From Sepiola atlantica (lineage: Eukaryota > Mollusca > Cephalopoda > Sepiida > Sepiolidae), in contig OY744519.1 of assembly GCA_963556195.1 (NCBI GenBank), positions 105,986,500 through 106,050,499 of the forward strand: DNA of 64,000 bases, written 5' to 3'. This document shows, piece by piece, positions 1 through 10,629 of this stretch. The translations under genes and the position numbers were made by a program. The first letter of the stretch is position 1; each line of letters starts with the position of its first letter. The notes under the pieces were generated by a model. That model searched no databases and was not told the origin of the DNA. It saw only the letters and a program-made list of their open reading frames with translations.

Positions 1-30
1 AATTGTCTTTTGGACGAAATTGGCTCAACC

Positions 31-1822
31 ATGGCCGTCGTAATAACCAGGCCAGTGTACTGGGAAATGATGCCATGCTTTAAAGCAGCAAGCGAGATCT
101 GTCTAACAGTAAGACAATGGGCATTTTGACCTCTCCTTTTACTTAAGAATTCAACGAAATTCAGTAAATCAACCAATTTTAATGAAATTTTCAGTATTAA
201 TTAATTAACGACAACAAAATATAATTAACGTATTTTTTTTATTAGAAACCTTAGTGTAAATGTAGTATTTCGTGTGATTGGCATAGGCTAGACAGCACAC
301 ATTAAATTAATACTTAATAATAAATTGGTGTTGTCATTTTTTTTAATTTTTTAAAACTGAAAGTTCTTCTTTAAAAAGTAATTCGTCTGGTTTAATATTT
401 ATCTTTTAAGTAAGTTCAGTTTTTCGGATTATTTTTAATGTTTGAGTTAATTGTTATGATAGCCTGGTCTACATCGAATAAAAAGACTACCAGTTTTTCT
501 GCATGGATATACCTCTTCACAAGAAGAAAACAAATCTTTATTCTAAGGCATTTTTATTCTTTATATTCATATTTGCTTATCATTAGTTTTAGCTGAATAA
601 TTTGATAAGAGTTGCTCTAAGTTCCGAAAAGAATAAATGATTTTTTTGATCGTCGCATTAAACCAGAATGCTGAATGAGTAGAAATTTCAATTTCTAGCT
701 AATTAAACTACTTTTGTATTTCTATTATAGTAACCCCACAATTGTCTAGCGACATGATAAGCAAATGTAAACACAAAAAAAGAATTTAAAAGCGACATAA
801 ACCGAAAAGAAAACAAATTGGTCAGCAAAAATGTTGAGAAAAACGGGTGGTTCAGGATTACGAATAAGCGCTTAAAACTTTTTTATAAAACTTTTCAAAT
901 AATGAAATATTTAAAATTAAGGCAGAGAATAAAAATGTTTATTTTCATTTGTAAAGAGCTACAGAATCGTCAACGGCAAACATTAAAACATAAAAGATTA
1001 CGAATTCAGTAAAGTAATGCAAACTCAATAATTCAAAATAATTAATTAATTGAACATTTATTGAAATAAATTAAAATGTGTGTTTTTTTTGGTCTGTTTT
1101 TTTTTTGAAAAACGAGCAGTTTATTTAAAATATAGTAAAAGATTGTAATCAATTAAAACAGCTATGTTTTGGGAGGTGATTTTTTTCGAACAATCAATGT
1201 TTTAAAGAAATTAAAATTTGTGAAAACTAACAGTTTCTTTGACTATATGATTTTCTTTTTAAAACAAACTGTCTATTTACAATAAATTATATGAATATCT
1301 CGCTTATTTTGTTTAATTTTTGCAGACATTTTGGGTGAAATTTTTTTGCATTGTCTTAAATTGTATTATTTATCCCGATATAAAATTCTAATTTATTTTT
1401 TAAATACTTGAAAATCGAACTTGAATTCAATGCGTTAATCGTTGGCGGTCATGTTGTAATTTCCATGTTTTTTCTCGCGCTTGACTTTTATAAAAAGGAA
1501 ATAAGTTTGAAAACATGAATGACTAAATAATGATTTTAAAGTGAATGAATAATCTTGATGATGGTATCCGTGTTCTTGGCAGAAGAATAAATTCACCATT
1601 TCAGGAAAAAGTTAACAATGATTTCCAAGAAAATGAAAAATCTTTAGAGGGCAGTCTGCTCGCTCTGATGACTTGCTGTTAAAAGATGGCCTCTAACGTA
1701 TGCGGCTCTTCGTCTTCGACACTTCCGATCTTCATTGATAGTGTTCTTACATACAACTACCAATGACGACACCAGAAAAAACTTTACCCAGTGAACTGAC
1801 CAGTGTTATTACGACGGCTATA
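31..1822. repeat. Region bounded by ~33-bp inverted repeats
   Basis: The segment GGCCGTCGTAATAAC near position 33 recurs as its reverse complement GTTATTACGACGGC near 1805. Similarity continues inward for about 15 bases with an indel (arms roughly 31-66 and 1789-1822). The 1.7 kb between them is AT-rich with no recognisable coding sequence; a short open frame at 818-1012 has no family resemblance. This could be the ends of a decayed non-autonomous transposon or chance placement of two repeat fragments. No target-site duplication is evident. Confidence 0.35.
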
Positions 1823-2330
1823 GACTAACACGCCCAGGATAAATGCCGTGCAAGGTTACCGTTAACATTTTCAGCATCAATCGCAAGTTAGAAAATAAAA
1901 AAAATACGGTTAATTAAAAAATAGATATTCCTTTAATTTATACTTCAAATATTAGAGAGTTCTAGTGATTAAAGAGAGATCATTATTACTTCACGGTTCT
2001 TGAGAAATTAATTTTCAGCCAAGGGGAGATAAGTTGCAATTTACTCGGATGGAATAATTCCATTCTATTTCAACAAATAAGTTATTAAGAGAAATTAAAA
2101 ACGTTTTTTCTTATTCAAAGTTAGCGCAGATAAGAAATCCAGCGTTTTGTAAGCAATAAATTTAAGCTTGAAACTTTGTGTAAATTTTAATGATAGATAT
2201 CTTTCTTCCACACGTCCCGGGAAACGCCTGGTTTCTAGTCATCGTTAGCATTAAATAATCTCTTAGAAACGAAATGTGTGTTCATTTAAAGAAATTGTAC
2301 TACCGCTAGAAATGGGGGTTGAAATAATTT
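1823..2330. other. AT-rich non-coding stretch, nothing recognised
   Basis: No open frame of note, no structured RNA and no repeat that I could match elsewhere in the window. Confidence 0.5.
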
Positions 2331-2587
2331 CAGGAAAGGAGACAGAATGAGAGAAAGACAAAAAATAGAGCTGGGGAGAAGAAAGAAAAGTAGAGAAAGG
2401 AAAAGATAAAGAGAGATAGAGAGAGAGGAGAGAAATATAGAGCGGAGAGAGAAAAGGGCAAGAGAGAACCAAAGAGAGAGAGTGAAAAAAAGATAGGAAA
2501 GAAGGGGGAGATAATGAAAAAGAGAGTGGGGGAGAAAAAGCGTTGTATAGATAGAGAGAGAAAGATGGAACGAGAGAGAAAATAAGA

Positions 2588-2648
<61 letters not shown>

Positions 2649-2745
2649 AAGAGGGGAGAAAATCAAGTGCTATATACAGAGAGGGTAGGAGAGAAAGTGG
2701 TATATACAGAAAGAGGGAGAGAGAGAAAATGAGATATTGACTACC
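2331..2745. repeat. Purine-rich GA tract with embedded (TA)n
   Basis: Imperfect GAGA-rich polypurine sequence surrounds a pure (TA)n run at 2590-2642. Overlapping minus-strand open frames of 105-128 aa are translations of this simple sequence (Ser/Leu/Phe-rich, Tyr-Ile repeats) and are not genes. Confidence 0.9.
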
Positions 2746-3139
2746 AAAGCGCGGATGCCGTGGTTAGCCATTGTCGTTAATCTGAATTGCAACGCGAACG
2801 GAGTTGGGACTGAATAAGTGCCTTATTTGCTGACGGCCTAACAATTAAGTCCCAGTTGAAAGCCTTTCTTTGTTTTGAGTGTTTACATAACGCCACAATC
2901 AAACAGTCGCAAAATCTAATAATCCTTTCAGAGTTTATTGGTTTACATTCAAAGATGATCATAGAAATCTTTCTTTCGCCGGCCATTTTGTCCTACCTTT
3001 TTTGTCCTTTGTTGGCCCGTCATATTTACAGTTTAGTATTCGATTCATTTTTGGTTATGTGTTGCTATGTACTTTCATTATATTTCTATTTCGTTCTCTT
3101 TTACTTTTCGTTGCTCATTTTGCTTATTTGCATACGCTA

Positions 3140-3960
3140 GAGAGATTCCGCACATGCTTGAAAACAAAATTCCGCCACTTATCACGGTATTGGGTTAGTT
3201 TTTCTGCTCTCATGACCGACATGCCAGTCTTAACCCTTATTTGGTCCGACGATCGTTTTTGTAATCGCCAACTTGATCTTTCTTGAATTAAATAGATTTG
3301 ATATGATTTCTTTACATAGCTGGAGTATGCTATCCGGTAAACATTCTAAACCACGTTCACCTCTTTGTTGGAATAACATTGTTTATGGAGCTGTTCATAT
3401 TAAGCCTCTTTCTAATATCTGCATTTATTAGTCTATAACGCAAAGTTACTCAGAGGATGGTTCTTAAACCTTTACGTTCAAATAAATTGCTAGTATAGTC
3501 CATGTTTCACTTGCATAGAAATTACTAGGAATTATCAATGCATTGTTAAGTTTTAACTTTAGAGGCGTTGATATGCCTTTTCTGCTCCATATATTTTCTT
3601 TTAGACGCTAAAATGCAGAATTGAGATTCATATTCTTCTGTTAATGTCAGATGAGGATCCTGGAACCACTGAGCCAAGAAACAAAATCTTCAGTGTCTAC
3701 CTTTTTCTTTTCTATTGAGAAATGTTCTCCAAAAGATGAAAAGATTTTGCATTTTCTCTGGTTCACTTTGATAACCCATTTCTCCCAAGAGGCTTCTAAG
3801 CTTCAACTTATCGAAGACAGCGGCAACGAGGTAGTGGCATCAGCATAACGAATATTAGTAGAGAGCTCTAAGCATCAGTGTTAATAGAAGACTTCCCAGT
3901 TCTTTCATAACAAATTCCACAAAAACGTTGCACGCCATTAATTTAAAGATCTGCACATCT
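3140..3960 (-). pseudogene. Degraded LINE reverse-transcriptase C-terminal region
   Basis: Read on the minus strand across several frames, the sequence gives fragments of the C-terminal part of a non-LTR retrotransposon ORF2. In order these are a YADATTSLPL-like segment near 3840 (matching the YADD-type catalytic box), LKLNNALIIPSNFYASETWT near 3520-3580 (the family pattern 'K..L....l.P..lYg.EtWT'), and RAEKLTQYRDKWRNFV near 3150-3200 (the terminal 'aedR.kWR..v' motif). Stops and frameshifts occur throughout, so it is inactive. The clade (RTE/CR1-like) is uncertain. No 3' tail or target-site duplication was resolved; the pyrimidine tract begins directly on its upstream side. Confidence 0.7.
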
Positions 3961-5220
3961 TTCCTTAATGTTATTATTTTTGGTATTTACTTCATTATTT
4001 TTTTAATTTTTTTACTGATTTTCTTTCTACTTTCTTTTCTTATTCAATCTTTAGTTCTTATCGTCCTTCCTTTTATCTCGCCTTAAAATCTATAACTGTT
4101 GGGTGACTTTACATAATTTTTTTTATTTTTTTACAAACTGTTTATAACTTATTTTTATCATTAAAAACAATTATTTTCTTTCTTCTTTACTTTTCCTTTA
4201 CCCTTTTTCAACAATCCTTCGTTCCTTTGTTGTTTCATGTATTATTTAATTATTTTTATTGTTTTTCTTAAACTTTTCATTCTATTCTACTTCTTTTTTC
4301 TTTCTTTCATTAGACTTTTCTTTTTTCTTTTTCTCTTTCGTTCTCTGGTAATAGTGATGTTGCGCTTTTTCTTCATTCACCAAAGTACTTATGATGTTGT
4401 CACTTTATTTTGTTTCTCTTCATTTTTTCTTTCTTTTCTTTTTAATTTCTGTCTTTTCTCATTCTTTATTCTTTTTTACCTTTTTTAATGTCTTCCTTTC
4501 TTTCATTCTTTCTTTTGTTATTTTCCCCCATTTTCTTTTTTTCTTCTTCTCTTTCTATAAACTTTGAATTTATTCTGAATTTTTTAAATTCTCAACGAAC
4601 TATTTTGTTACATTTTTATTTTTCATTATTTCCTTTCCTTATTTTTTTCGTCTGCCATTTTTATTCTATATTATTTCAAAATTTTTCTTATTTTCGCCAT
4701 TTCTTTTTTCTTTATCCTTCTTTATTTTTCACTCTATCTGTTTTTTTCCATCAATCTTACTTTATGATTTTATAAACAAAATATCATATTGGTTCATATT
4801 TCCTTGTTGTTTACGTTTTATTTCCTATATTCGTCTACCCTTTCTTCCTTATTTCTCCTATATATTAGTTTATTATTTTACCGTTCTTTTTTGTTTCTTT
4901 TTCAATCTATTTTTTCTTCTTTCCTCCCTTTGACATTTCTTTCGATATGTCTCACTTCCGTTCTTACATAATATTTATGCTCTGCCTTTTCTCTATTCGC
5001 AAAAATTCTTACGCTTTTTCACTGTTTTTTATGTTTTATTCCATCATTTTTTATAATTTGTATTCTTACTCATCTGTTCAGGTAACACACTCCTTTTTTA
5101 TTGATTTTCTCTATTATTTATTGATTCCCCATTTCTGGCTTCATTAGTAATTTGTACAATTTTAGTTTTCTACCGTTTTATTGCTATTTACTTTCATGCT
5201 TTTTTTCTGCATTCGTCGTG
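3960..5220. repeat. Pyrimidine-rich low-complexity region
   Basis: About 1.25 kb strongly biased to T and C on the plus strand (TTTCTTT, TTCTTTCTTT motifs). Open frames of 60-95 aa here (4237-5147) are Phe/Leu/Ser-rich readings of the composition and have no domain. Similar tracts in animal genomes are usually decayed microsatellites. Confidence 0.8.
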
Positions 5221-5478
5221 CGCCGATGTCTTCACAAAGTTTCTTTACTTTATCGGTGTTCAACTATTCTAGATTTCCTCAAACCTAATATCCAGTAAAC
5301 AGTAATGTTATGCGACGTAAAAAACGAACGCACTCTACCTTGTTGGTTACTCTTTGGTTTCTGGCAGCCACTTCATTAACGATTGGTGAGCCAATAAATA
5401 CAGGCATTTTAAACTCACTATACCTAAAATGTATCTGCGTCCTCACATATCGGTATCTCTCTTTTCTTTCTATCACTA

Positions 5479-5537
<59 letters not shown>

Positions 5538-5620
5538 CAGTGTACTTAACATCGACTTTAGCACTGACGACTTACTTTCTAGTGTTTCCTTAACACCGAA
5601 TGTATTGGTATAGTCTAAAT

Positions 5621-5672
<52 letters not shown>

Positions 5673-5692
5673 AGAGAGAGAGAGAGAGAGAG
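5479..5692. repeat. (CT)n(TA)n and (TA)n(GA)n microsatellites
   Basis: (CT)n at 5479-5505 passes straight into (TA)n at 5505-5536. A second (TA)n at 5624-5669 passes into (GA)n up to 5692, immediately next to the foldback arm. Confidence 0.95.
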
Positions 5693-5901
5693 AATATAGA
5701 AAAACAAAATAACATACACATTGCTACTGTCAGCATTTATAATTTATTTCGACTTCCTAGTCTCTTCAGAATGTTAACGGGGCCATTACATATTCCAATA
5801 TGTAACTGTCCCGTTAGCATTCTGAAAGGGACTAGGAAGTTGAAATAGATTATAAATGCTGACAGCTGCAATGTGTATGTGAATTGTTTCTTTCTATATT
5901 C
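5692..5901. repeat. Near-perfect 210-bp foldback (MITE-like hairpin)
   Basis: Two arms of about 104 bp, 5692-5795 and 5796-5901, are reverse complements with a few mismatches and essentially no loop. The centre reads ACATATTCCAATATGT. Matching landmarks are GACTTCCTAGTC (left) with GACTAGGAAGTTG (right), and GCATTTATAAT with ATTATAAATGC. No coding capacity. It is flanked by microsatellites, so target-site duplication cannot be judged. Confidence 0.85.
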
Positions 5902-5968
5902 TATTCTTGTGCTGTTTTCTATATTGAGCTCTTTTATTCGGATTTCTTACCAGAGTTATTCACTTTAA

Positions 5969-5974
<6 letters not shown>

Positions 5975-6055
<81 letters not shown>

Positions 6056-6295
6056 GTGTGTGTGTGTGTGGAAATTAAGAAAAGAAAGACTAAAATATTA
6101 TTTATGTGTACATCAACGTTTTGTCTTGATTTTAAGACTTCCTCGGGATGATTTGTCTGTAATAAAAATCATAGAAGTTTTAATTTGTTTTGTCCGCAGT
6201 GTCAGAGCAGCGGCTGATTTGGGACGAGAAAATCATATCTTTATTCATATATCTATATATATATATCTATATATATATCTCTATATATATATCTC

Positions 6296-6352
<57 letters not shown>
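5975..6352. repeat. (TA)n/(TG)n microsatellites around a repeat fragment
   Basis: (TA)n 5975-6051 followed by (TG)n 6056-6070, then unique-looking sequence, then interrupted (TA)n 6247-6352. The intervening 6100-6150 segment on the minus strand resembles a hammerhead-like tail (CCGAGGA ... GTC/GAC stem ... CAAAACG). The open frames at 6054-6416 are microsatellite translations. Confidence 0.85.
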
Positions 6353-6355
<3 letters not shown>

Positions 6356-6387
6356 AGAGTTTAGAATACCAAGTAATATTATAATTG

Positions 6388-6802
6388 TGTTTAATACATA
6401 TTTATTAAATGAATAAAATCACTTATTTGAATAGATATATGAGACTTTCGGTGTAACACACCTGTTTCAGAGAGTGCTTTCATTTTTTTCATTTTGCTGG
6501 TGTTTACTGGATATCGCAAAGTGAACGTCCGATCCATTGACGATTGAGGAAAAGTGAAAAATCGACGTGATAATGGGTGGTTGGTGTTTTTTTAATAGAA
6601 GGGTTAGCATAGCTTAGAAACATTCGTATAGTAATTTAAAGATATTTGAATATTAGAACCAATTAATGTTATTAATTTGTTTTTTTTCATATGTTTATTA
6701 ACCAAATAAAATTACTTATTAAAATACATATATGAGACTTACGGTGTAACACAAGTTTCTCAAAGAGTACTTTAATTTTTTTTTTAATTTAGTGGCATTT
6801 AC
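6388..6802 (+). repeat. Direct duplication of a ~115-bp dispersed repeat
   Basis: Positions 6388-6506 and 6687-6802 share a diverged sequence including ATATATGAGACTT, CGGTGTAACACA and a GTGTTTACT/GGCATTTACC end. About 180 bp of unrelated sequence separates them. No coding sequence. It could be two copies of one SINE-like element or the ends of a longer one. Confidence 0.6.
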
Positions 6803-6819
6803 CCCAAGGGGTTAGCTAC

Positions 6820-6824
<5 letters not shown>

Positions 6825-6873
<49 letters not shown>

Positions 6874-7112
6874 ATCCAGGTAAAACATCCACAGGGTAGT
6901 AATCCAAAGAATTTTAACCGCGTTTATAAAAAGTGCTCAATATCAAATAGAAATCCTAGAACATATTTGGAAATAACCTTTCCAAAAATGTTCTTGTGTT
7001 AAGATCGGATTCTAACTCTGCCTGATTAGATCTCAGTTTGTAATAGCTGTTCATCGATAACATCGACATGTCAGTGTCGCAGATTTTGTACATGTCTGTG
7101 TAAATAAAAATA

Positions 7113-7148
<36 letters not shown>
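6825..7148. repeat. (TA)n tracts flanking a short non-coding segment
   Basis: (TA)n at 6825-6870 and 7117-7148. The 250 bp between has no gene; it contains a small hairpin-prone sequence around ATCGATAACATCGACATG. Confidence 0.85.
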
Positions 7149-7150
<2 letters not shown>

Positions 7151-8200
7151 CTGTTTCGCGGCTAAAAGTGATAAATTTCTTCATGTGTGACCACTAAAAA
7201 GGCTTATGAAAAATAAGAGCATGTAGATTTTTTTATTATAAGTTTAATTTTAATATTTTGTATTGTCCTCCGCTTTTTATCAGAAAATGTATTTTTTTGA
7301 TAACAAAATGGATAAAAATTAGATAGTACCGAAAAATTTGACATTTTCAACATTGTCTAGCCTTTGTCTTAACATGCAAGTCAGTCCACCGAAAGTCTCA
7401 CTACCGATTGGCAATGAAACCATGAAATTAACGTGTGCGATTTCATCTCGTCGTGAATAACTGTTAAAAGAAAATGATTCTTTATGTTAGCGAAGTTTCA
7501 TTTTAAATCATCATGTATTATTTTCGATTTATAAAATAATTATAGATATTAAAGACTCCCACATCTTAATTCAGACCTGTTTTTCATGTATTTTGTTTTA
7601 ATAACCATTTTGTTGCTTTATGTTTGCCGTTGATCGAGAATCTGTTGTCAACATTCATTTGATGTTGTAGAATGTAGAATCTTTATATATTATATCAGTA
7701 AAAACTTACTGATGGTTATTGGAATTTTAAAAAATCCACCCACCTCTATACCTACCTCCTACTTAGTTTCTTGTTACAAAATATTCGATTACCGCTAAAC
7801 TGATGAAAAATAAAAACAAGGAAATCATGAATTCTCAAACGGTAAAAAAGTAATAAAGAGAAAATGCATGTGCTCACCTTGTATAGAACATTTGTTAATG
7901 AATGCACATATATACATTGGTGCATGCACGTACATACATATTTGAAGACACAAAACATATATGTATACTTATATAAACACTATTTGGAAGACATTTTATA
8001 CACGCATACATATATTATATTAGTATCATGAGAACATATTAAAATAGAAAAAATAGCACTCATTTTAAACTAGGCTAAAATATTCGCAGGAAACTGCTCA
8101 TTATAAATGTGCACTTTTTTACATCGGAAATCAACAAATAGCAACATGTACATCAACAGACAGACACATCATCTTTTCTTTACTTATCTATTTTTTCTCT
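7149..8200. other. AT-rich non-coding stretch, nothing recognised
   Basis: No open frame with family resemblance. A Cys/His-containing minus-strand frame at 7752-7958 has no domain spacing and is judged spurious. Confidence 0.5.
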
Positions 8201-8204
8201 CTCC

Positions 8205-8223
8205 TTAATCTCTCTCTCTCTCA

Positions 8224-8311
<88 letters not shown>
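8205..8311. repeat. (CT)n(TA)n(GA)n compound microsatellite
   Basis: CT run, TA run, then GA run. The outer parts are reverse complements, so the whole tract can fold into a single hairpin. Confidence 0.95.
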
Positions 8312-8314
<3 letters not shown>

Positions 8315-8352
8315 AGGGTAGTGCAGTATTAGTGCAGTTCCAACGAGAGAAA

Positions 8353-8555
8353 TGTATATATGTAAAGGAGTAAGGCTACCAACATTTGTAGAATGTTTTT
8401 TTCAACATTTATTTATTATTTTGTTGTTTTTTTCAATATTTATTTATTATTTTGTTGTTAAAACAACAAAATTATAAATAAATGTTGAAAAAACAACAAA
8501 ATAATAAATAAATGTTGAAAAAAACATTCTACAAATGTTGGTAGCCTTACTCCTT

Positions 8556-8568
<13 letters not shown>
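8353..8568. repeat. Near-perfect 216-bp palindrome with duplicated inner segment
   Basis: The left arm begins TGTATATATGTAAAGGAG and is matched by CTCCTTTACATATATATA on the right; the axis is near 8460 (TTGTTGTTAAAACAACAA). Each arm carries two tandem copies of a ~43-bp AT-rich unit (TTCAAYATTTATTTATTATT then TTGTTGTT). Arm identity is very high, which implies recent origin or conversion. No coding function. Confidence 0.9.
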
Positions 8569-8604
<36 letters not shown>

Positions 8605-8761
8605 GCCGGGCAATCTGAGTGAGTTTAATAAAAAGCAGTACAAATAGCTTCATGCAAGATCCAAACACAGTTTGTTGATCACTTTCAACTGCTCGTGTAA
8701 AATACCCGCCGACTCGATATTTAAAAAGTTAAATTCCTCCTTAATCATTAGCTAATTCGTT

Positions 8762-8905
8762 GTGGCCGACGGGGGAACGCTCTTGACTACAAATCAGTTC
8801 GAGCCCGCTGACCGTAGAGAATTAACTTCCTGCACTGAAGATTGCATTAGCATGAAGCATCGATGTATTTAGGTAATAAATAATTAATATTTATTTATAA
8901 ATATT
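8762..8905 (+). repeat. tRNA-derived SINE with shared 3' tail
   Basis: A tRNA-like head carries a B-box match (GTTCGAGCCC near 8795) preceded by GACTACAAATCAG, as in tRNA anticodon/variable regions. The tail, CTGCACTGAAGATTGC followed by CATCGATGTATTTAGG, recurs at 43890-43950 and 44245-44300, so it is a dispersed family. It ends in AT-rich sequence directly upstream of the first hammerhead repeat. Exact tRNA of origin not determined. Confidence 0.7.
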
Positions 8906-8933
8906 ATATATATATATATAGTAAATAGTTATA

Positions 8934-8988
8934 TATCTATGCTGATGAGTCCCGATTAAAAAGGACGAAACGTCTACGTACATAGATA
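8934..8988 (+). ncRNA. Hammerhead ribozyme (type I), all core bases conserved
   Basis: Stem I is TATCTATG (8934-8941) paired with CATAGATA (8981-8988), 8 perfect pairs. Core CTGATGA is at 8942-8948. Stem II is GTCC (8949-8952) with GGAC (8963-8966) and a 10-nt loop. Core GAAA is at 8967-8970. Stem III is ACG/CGT (8970-8972 with 8977-8979) capped by TCTA. The base before stem I is A8980, so the cleavage triplet is GUA and the predicted cut is after 8980. A very short stem III is typical of metazoan type I hammerheads, which often work best as dimers. Activity is predicted, not shown. Confidence 0.85.
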
Positions 8989-9266
8989 ATAAACAAAAAA
9001 CAAATATGTATCATTTGTAGCTCCTAGAAACTTCTCTAGATCGGCACTGAAAGTGTAGTATTAACACAGCATGACGTCGCTAGCTATAAATGCATCGTTC
9101 CTTTCATTAAGTTGAACGTTCTTATGACGTCAAGCCGCCGAAATAAGTGTTAAAATTATCACTGTTTATATAGCTATCCAGCTATGGTTCTAGACGTCGG
9201 GATTCGAGTTGTAAAATACTCGTAGCTCGGGGTTTCGAATCACGAAACCAGTAGTGAATAGTTATA

Positions 9267-9321
9267 TCTCTATGCTGATGAGTCCTGATTAAAAAGGACG
9301 AAACATATACATACATAGATA
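9267..9321 (+). ncRNA. Second hammerhead ribozyme, stem III decayed
   Basis: The core is identical to the upstream copy: CTGATGA at 9275-9281, GTCC/GGAC stem II (9282-9285 with 9296-9299) and GAAA at 9300-9303. Stem I keeps six contiguous pairs (CTATG side 9269-9274 with 9314-9319). Stem III has changed from ACGT..ACGT to ACAT..ACAT, so two pairs become C-A mismatches. Both differences are G-to-A at former CpG positions, the pattern expected from 5-methylcytosine decay on the opposite strand. Probably inactive or weak alone. Confidence 0.8.
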
Positions 9322-9714
9322 ATAAACAAAAAAATGATATATATATATAATAAAAATCTATAAGATCCGAACAATTGTAGAGATAAAAAAATAGAGCGAA
9401 CAATCTAATCCATATTGTGAGATTCTATATTTCTTCTTTATTCTGAAAGGATTTCCTCAAATATCAGTGAAAAATATGTTATTTTTAAAATTAAGATAAG
9501 CATACACATCAATGAAAAAGAGCAGAAGAAAAAACAGAATTAAGACGGAAAGATATAAGAAGAATAGGGAATAATATACTTTTATTTTCAAATATGTATC
9601 CATAAATCTATCTATCTATCTGTTTCATCGTGTCATTATCTGTTTGCCCCATTTCCCCCATACCTACAACATAATATTTATTATAATATATTATTTAATC
9701 TTCATTCATATTGT

Positions 9715-9905
9715 TCTTGTTCTCCGGGTACGATTTCTTCAAAACCTTCTTTGCGTTTGGATATTTGTGGTTTCCTCAAAATAAATGAACAAGAGTGGAA
9801 CTGTAATATGAAACGCGGTGATCATTGTATTCACTCTAAATCTCCGAATAATTCGCTATTTTCCAGCAGGCATATCCTTAATGGTCGAAACAAAAATTTA
9901 AAAGC
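9715..9905 (+). repeat. Dispersed repeat, copy 1 of 2
   Basis: Similar over about 190 bp to 14296-14495. Shared blocks include TTCTTCAAAA, GAAACGCGGT/GAAGCGCGGT and the conceptual peptide blocks NMKRG..HS and NNSLF. Both copies can be read as short peptides (60-aa frame here), but synonymous-type conservation cannot be judged from two copies. Possibly a fragment of a longer transposon. Confidence 0.55.
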
Positions 9906-9965
9906 TCTTTCGACCTGCCTGAAAACTATCTAATTGGTGTTCGTCTCATAAACCTATCTATAATA

Positions 9966-9966
9966 G

Positions 9967-9998
<32 letters not shown>

Positions 9999-10067
9999 AT
10001 GTATGATTTGTGTATGTAGATGTATGTGTATGTGTATATGTATGTGTATGTATGTATATATATATGT

Positions 10068-10101
<34 letters not shown>

Positions 10102-10130
10102 GTGTGTGTGTATAGATATGCGTGTGTAGG
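9966..10130. repeat. Interrupted (TA)n / (TATG)n microsatellite
   Basis: TA and TGTATG repeats with point interruptions. The minus-strand 69-aa frame across it is a microsatellite translation. Confidence 0.9.
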
Positions 10131-10620
10131 TGCATATAGTTGTATATATGTGTTTGTGTAGACGTATGAATTTTTGTATTGAATTTTTTTTTTTACATCT
10201 AGAATATATTTATAAGCACGTATGTATTTTGAATATATGCTTGATTGATAGGATATCTGTGCGTGTGTCCATGTTTAGATGTGTAAGTATATCAATGTCT
10301 GTTTATTTGTTTGTATTTGAGTATCTATTAGAGTTTGTTTATATAGGTGTGACTCTTGATATATAGATAAGATATTTATACTGAAGCGAGTTTGTAAAAC
10401 TTGGTAGGTTAAAGAGTTTAAACAACCCAGAAAGAAGTGGGCAATAAAATAAAGAAAAGGTGATGGAGACGTTATAAAAAGTAATAAAAAGGACAACCAC
10501 TAACAAAAAAGGTCAGCAAGTGGAATAGGTAATCCGATACTAATTCATAAGAATTAGAAAATGACTAAACCCCAAAAAGATTTATTTAGGAGAGAAAATT
10601 CTTAAAATCCATCCAGTTCT
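10131..10620. other. Non-coding, TG-rich then unremarkable
   Basis: Continues as degenerate TGTATG-like sequence to about 10350, then unique AT-rich DNA. The open frames at 10130-10496 overlap on both strands and show no family motif. Confidence 0.5.
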
Positions 10621-10629
10621 CTGAAATTC

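Larger units (their letters stand above)
8923..9335 (+). mobile_element. Retrozyme-like unit bounded by two hammerhead repeats
   Basis: Two direct repeats of about 85 bp (roughly 8923-9000 and 9255-9333) start GTAAATAGTTATAT or a close variant and end ACATAGATAATAAAC. Each holds a type I hammerhead ribozyme. Cleavage at both predicted sites (after 8980 and after 9313) would release a 333-nt RNA. Non-coding elements with tandem type I hammerheads that make small circular RNAs are known in animals as retrozymes. The inner part holds two tRNA B-box-like segments (GGATTCGAGTT near 9200 and GGTTTCGAATC near 9232) but no open frame. Alternatives are a truncated satellite dimer or the pseudo-LTRs of a PLE. 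The ribozyme core is clear; the element class is inference. Confidence 0.72.

Noticed and set aside
2263..2666. Three overlapping minus-strand frames of 105-128 aa
   Set aside because: They translate GA-rich and (TA)n simple sequence in all three frames; no amino-acid signal beyond composition.
4237..5147. Consecutive hydrophobic plus-strand frames that look like membrane proteins
   Set aside because: Phe/Leu/Ser richness follows from the T/C-rich DNA; lengths and starts are arbitrary and nothing is conserved.
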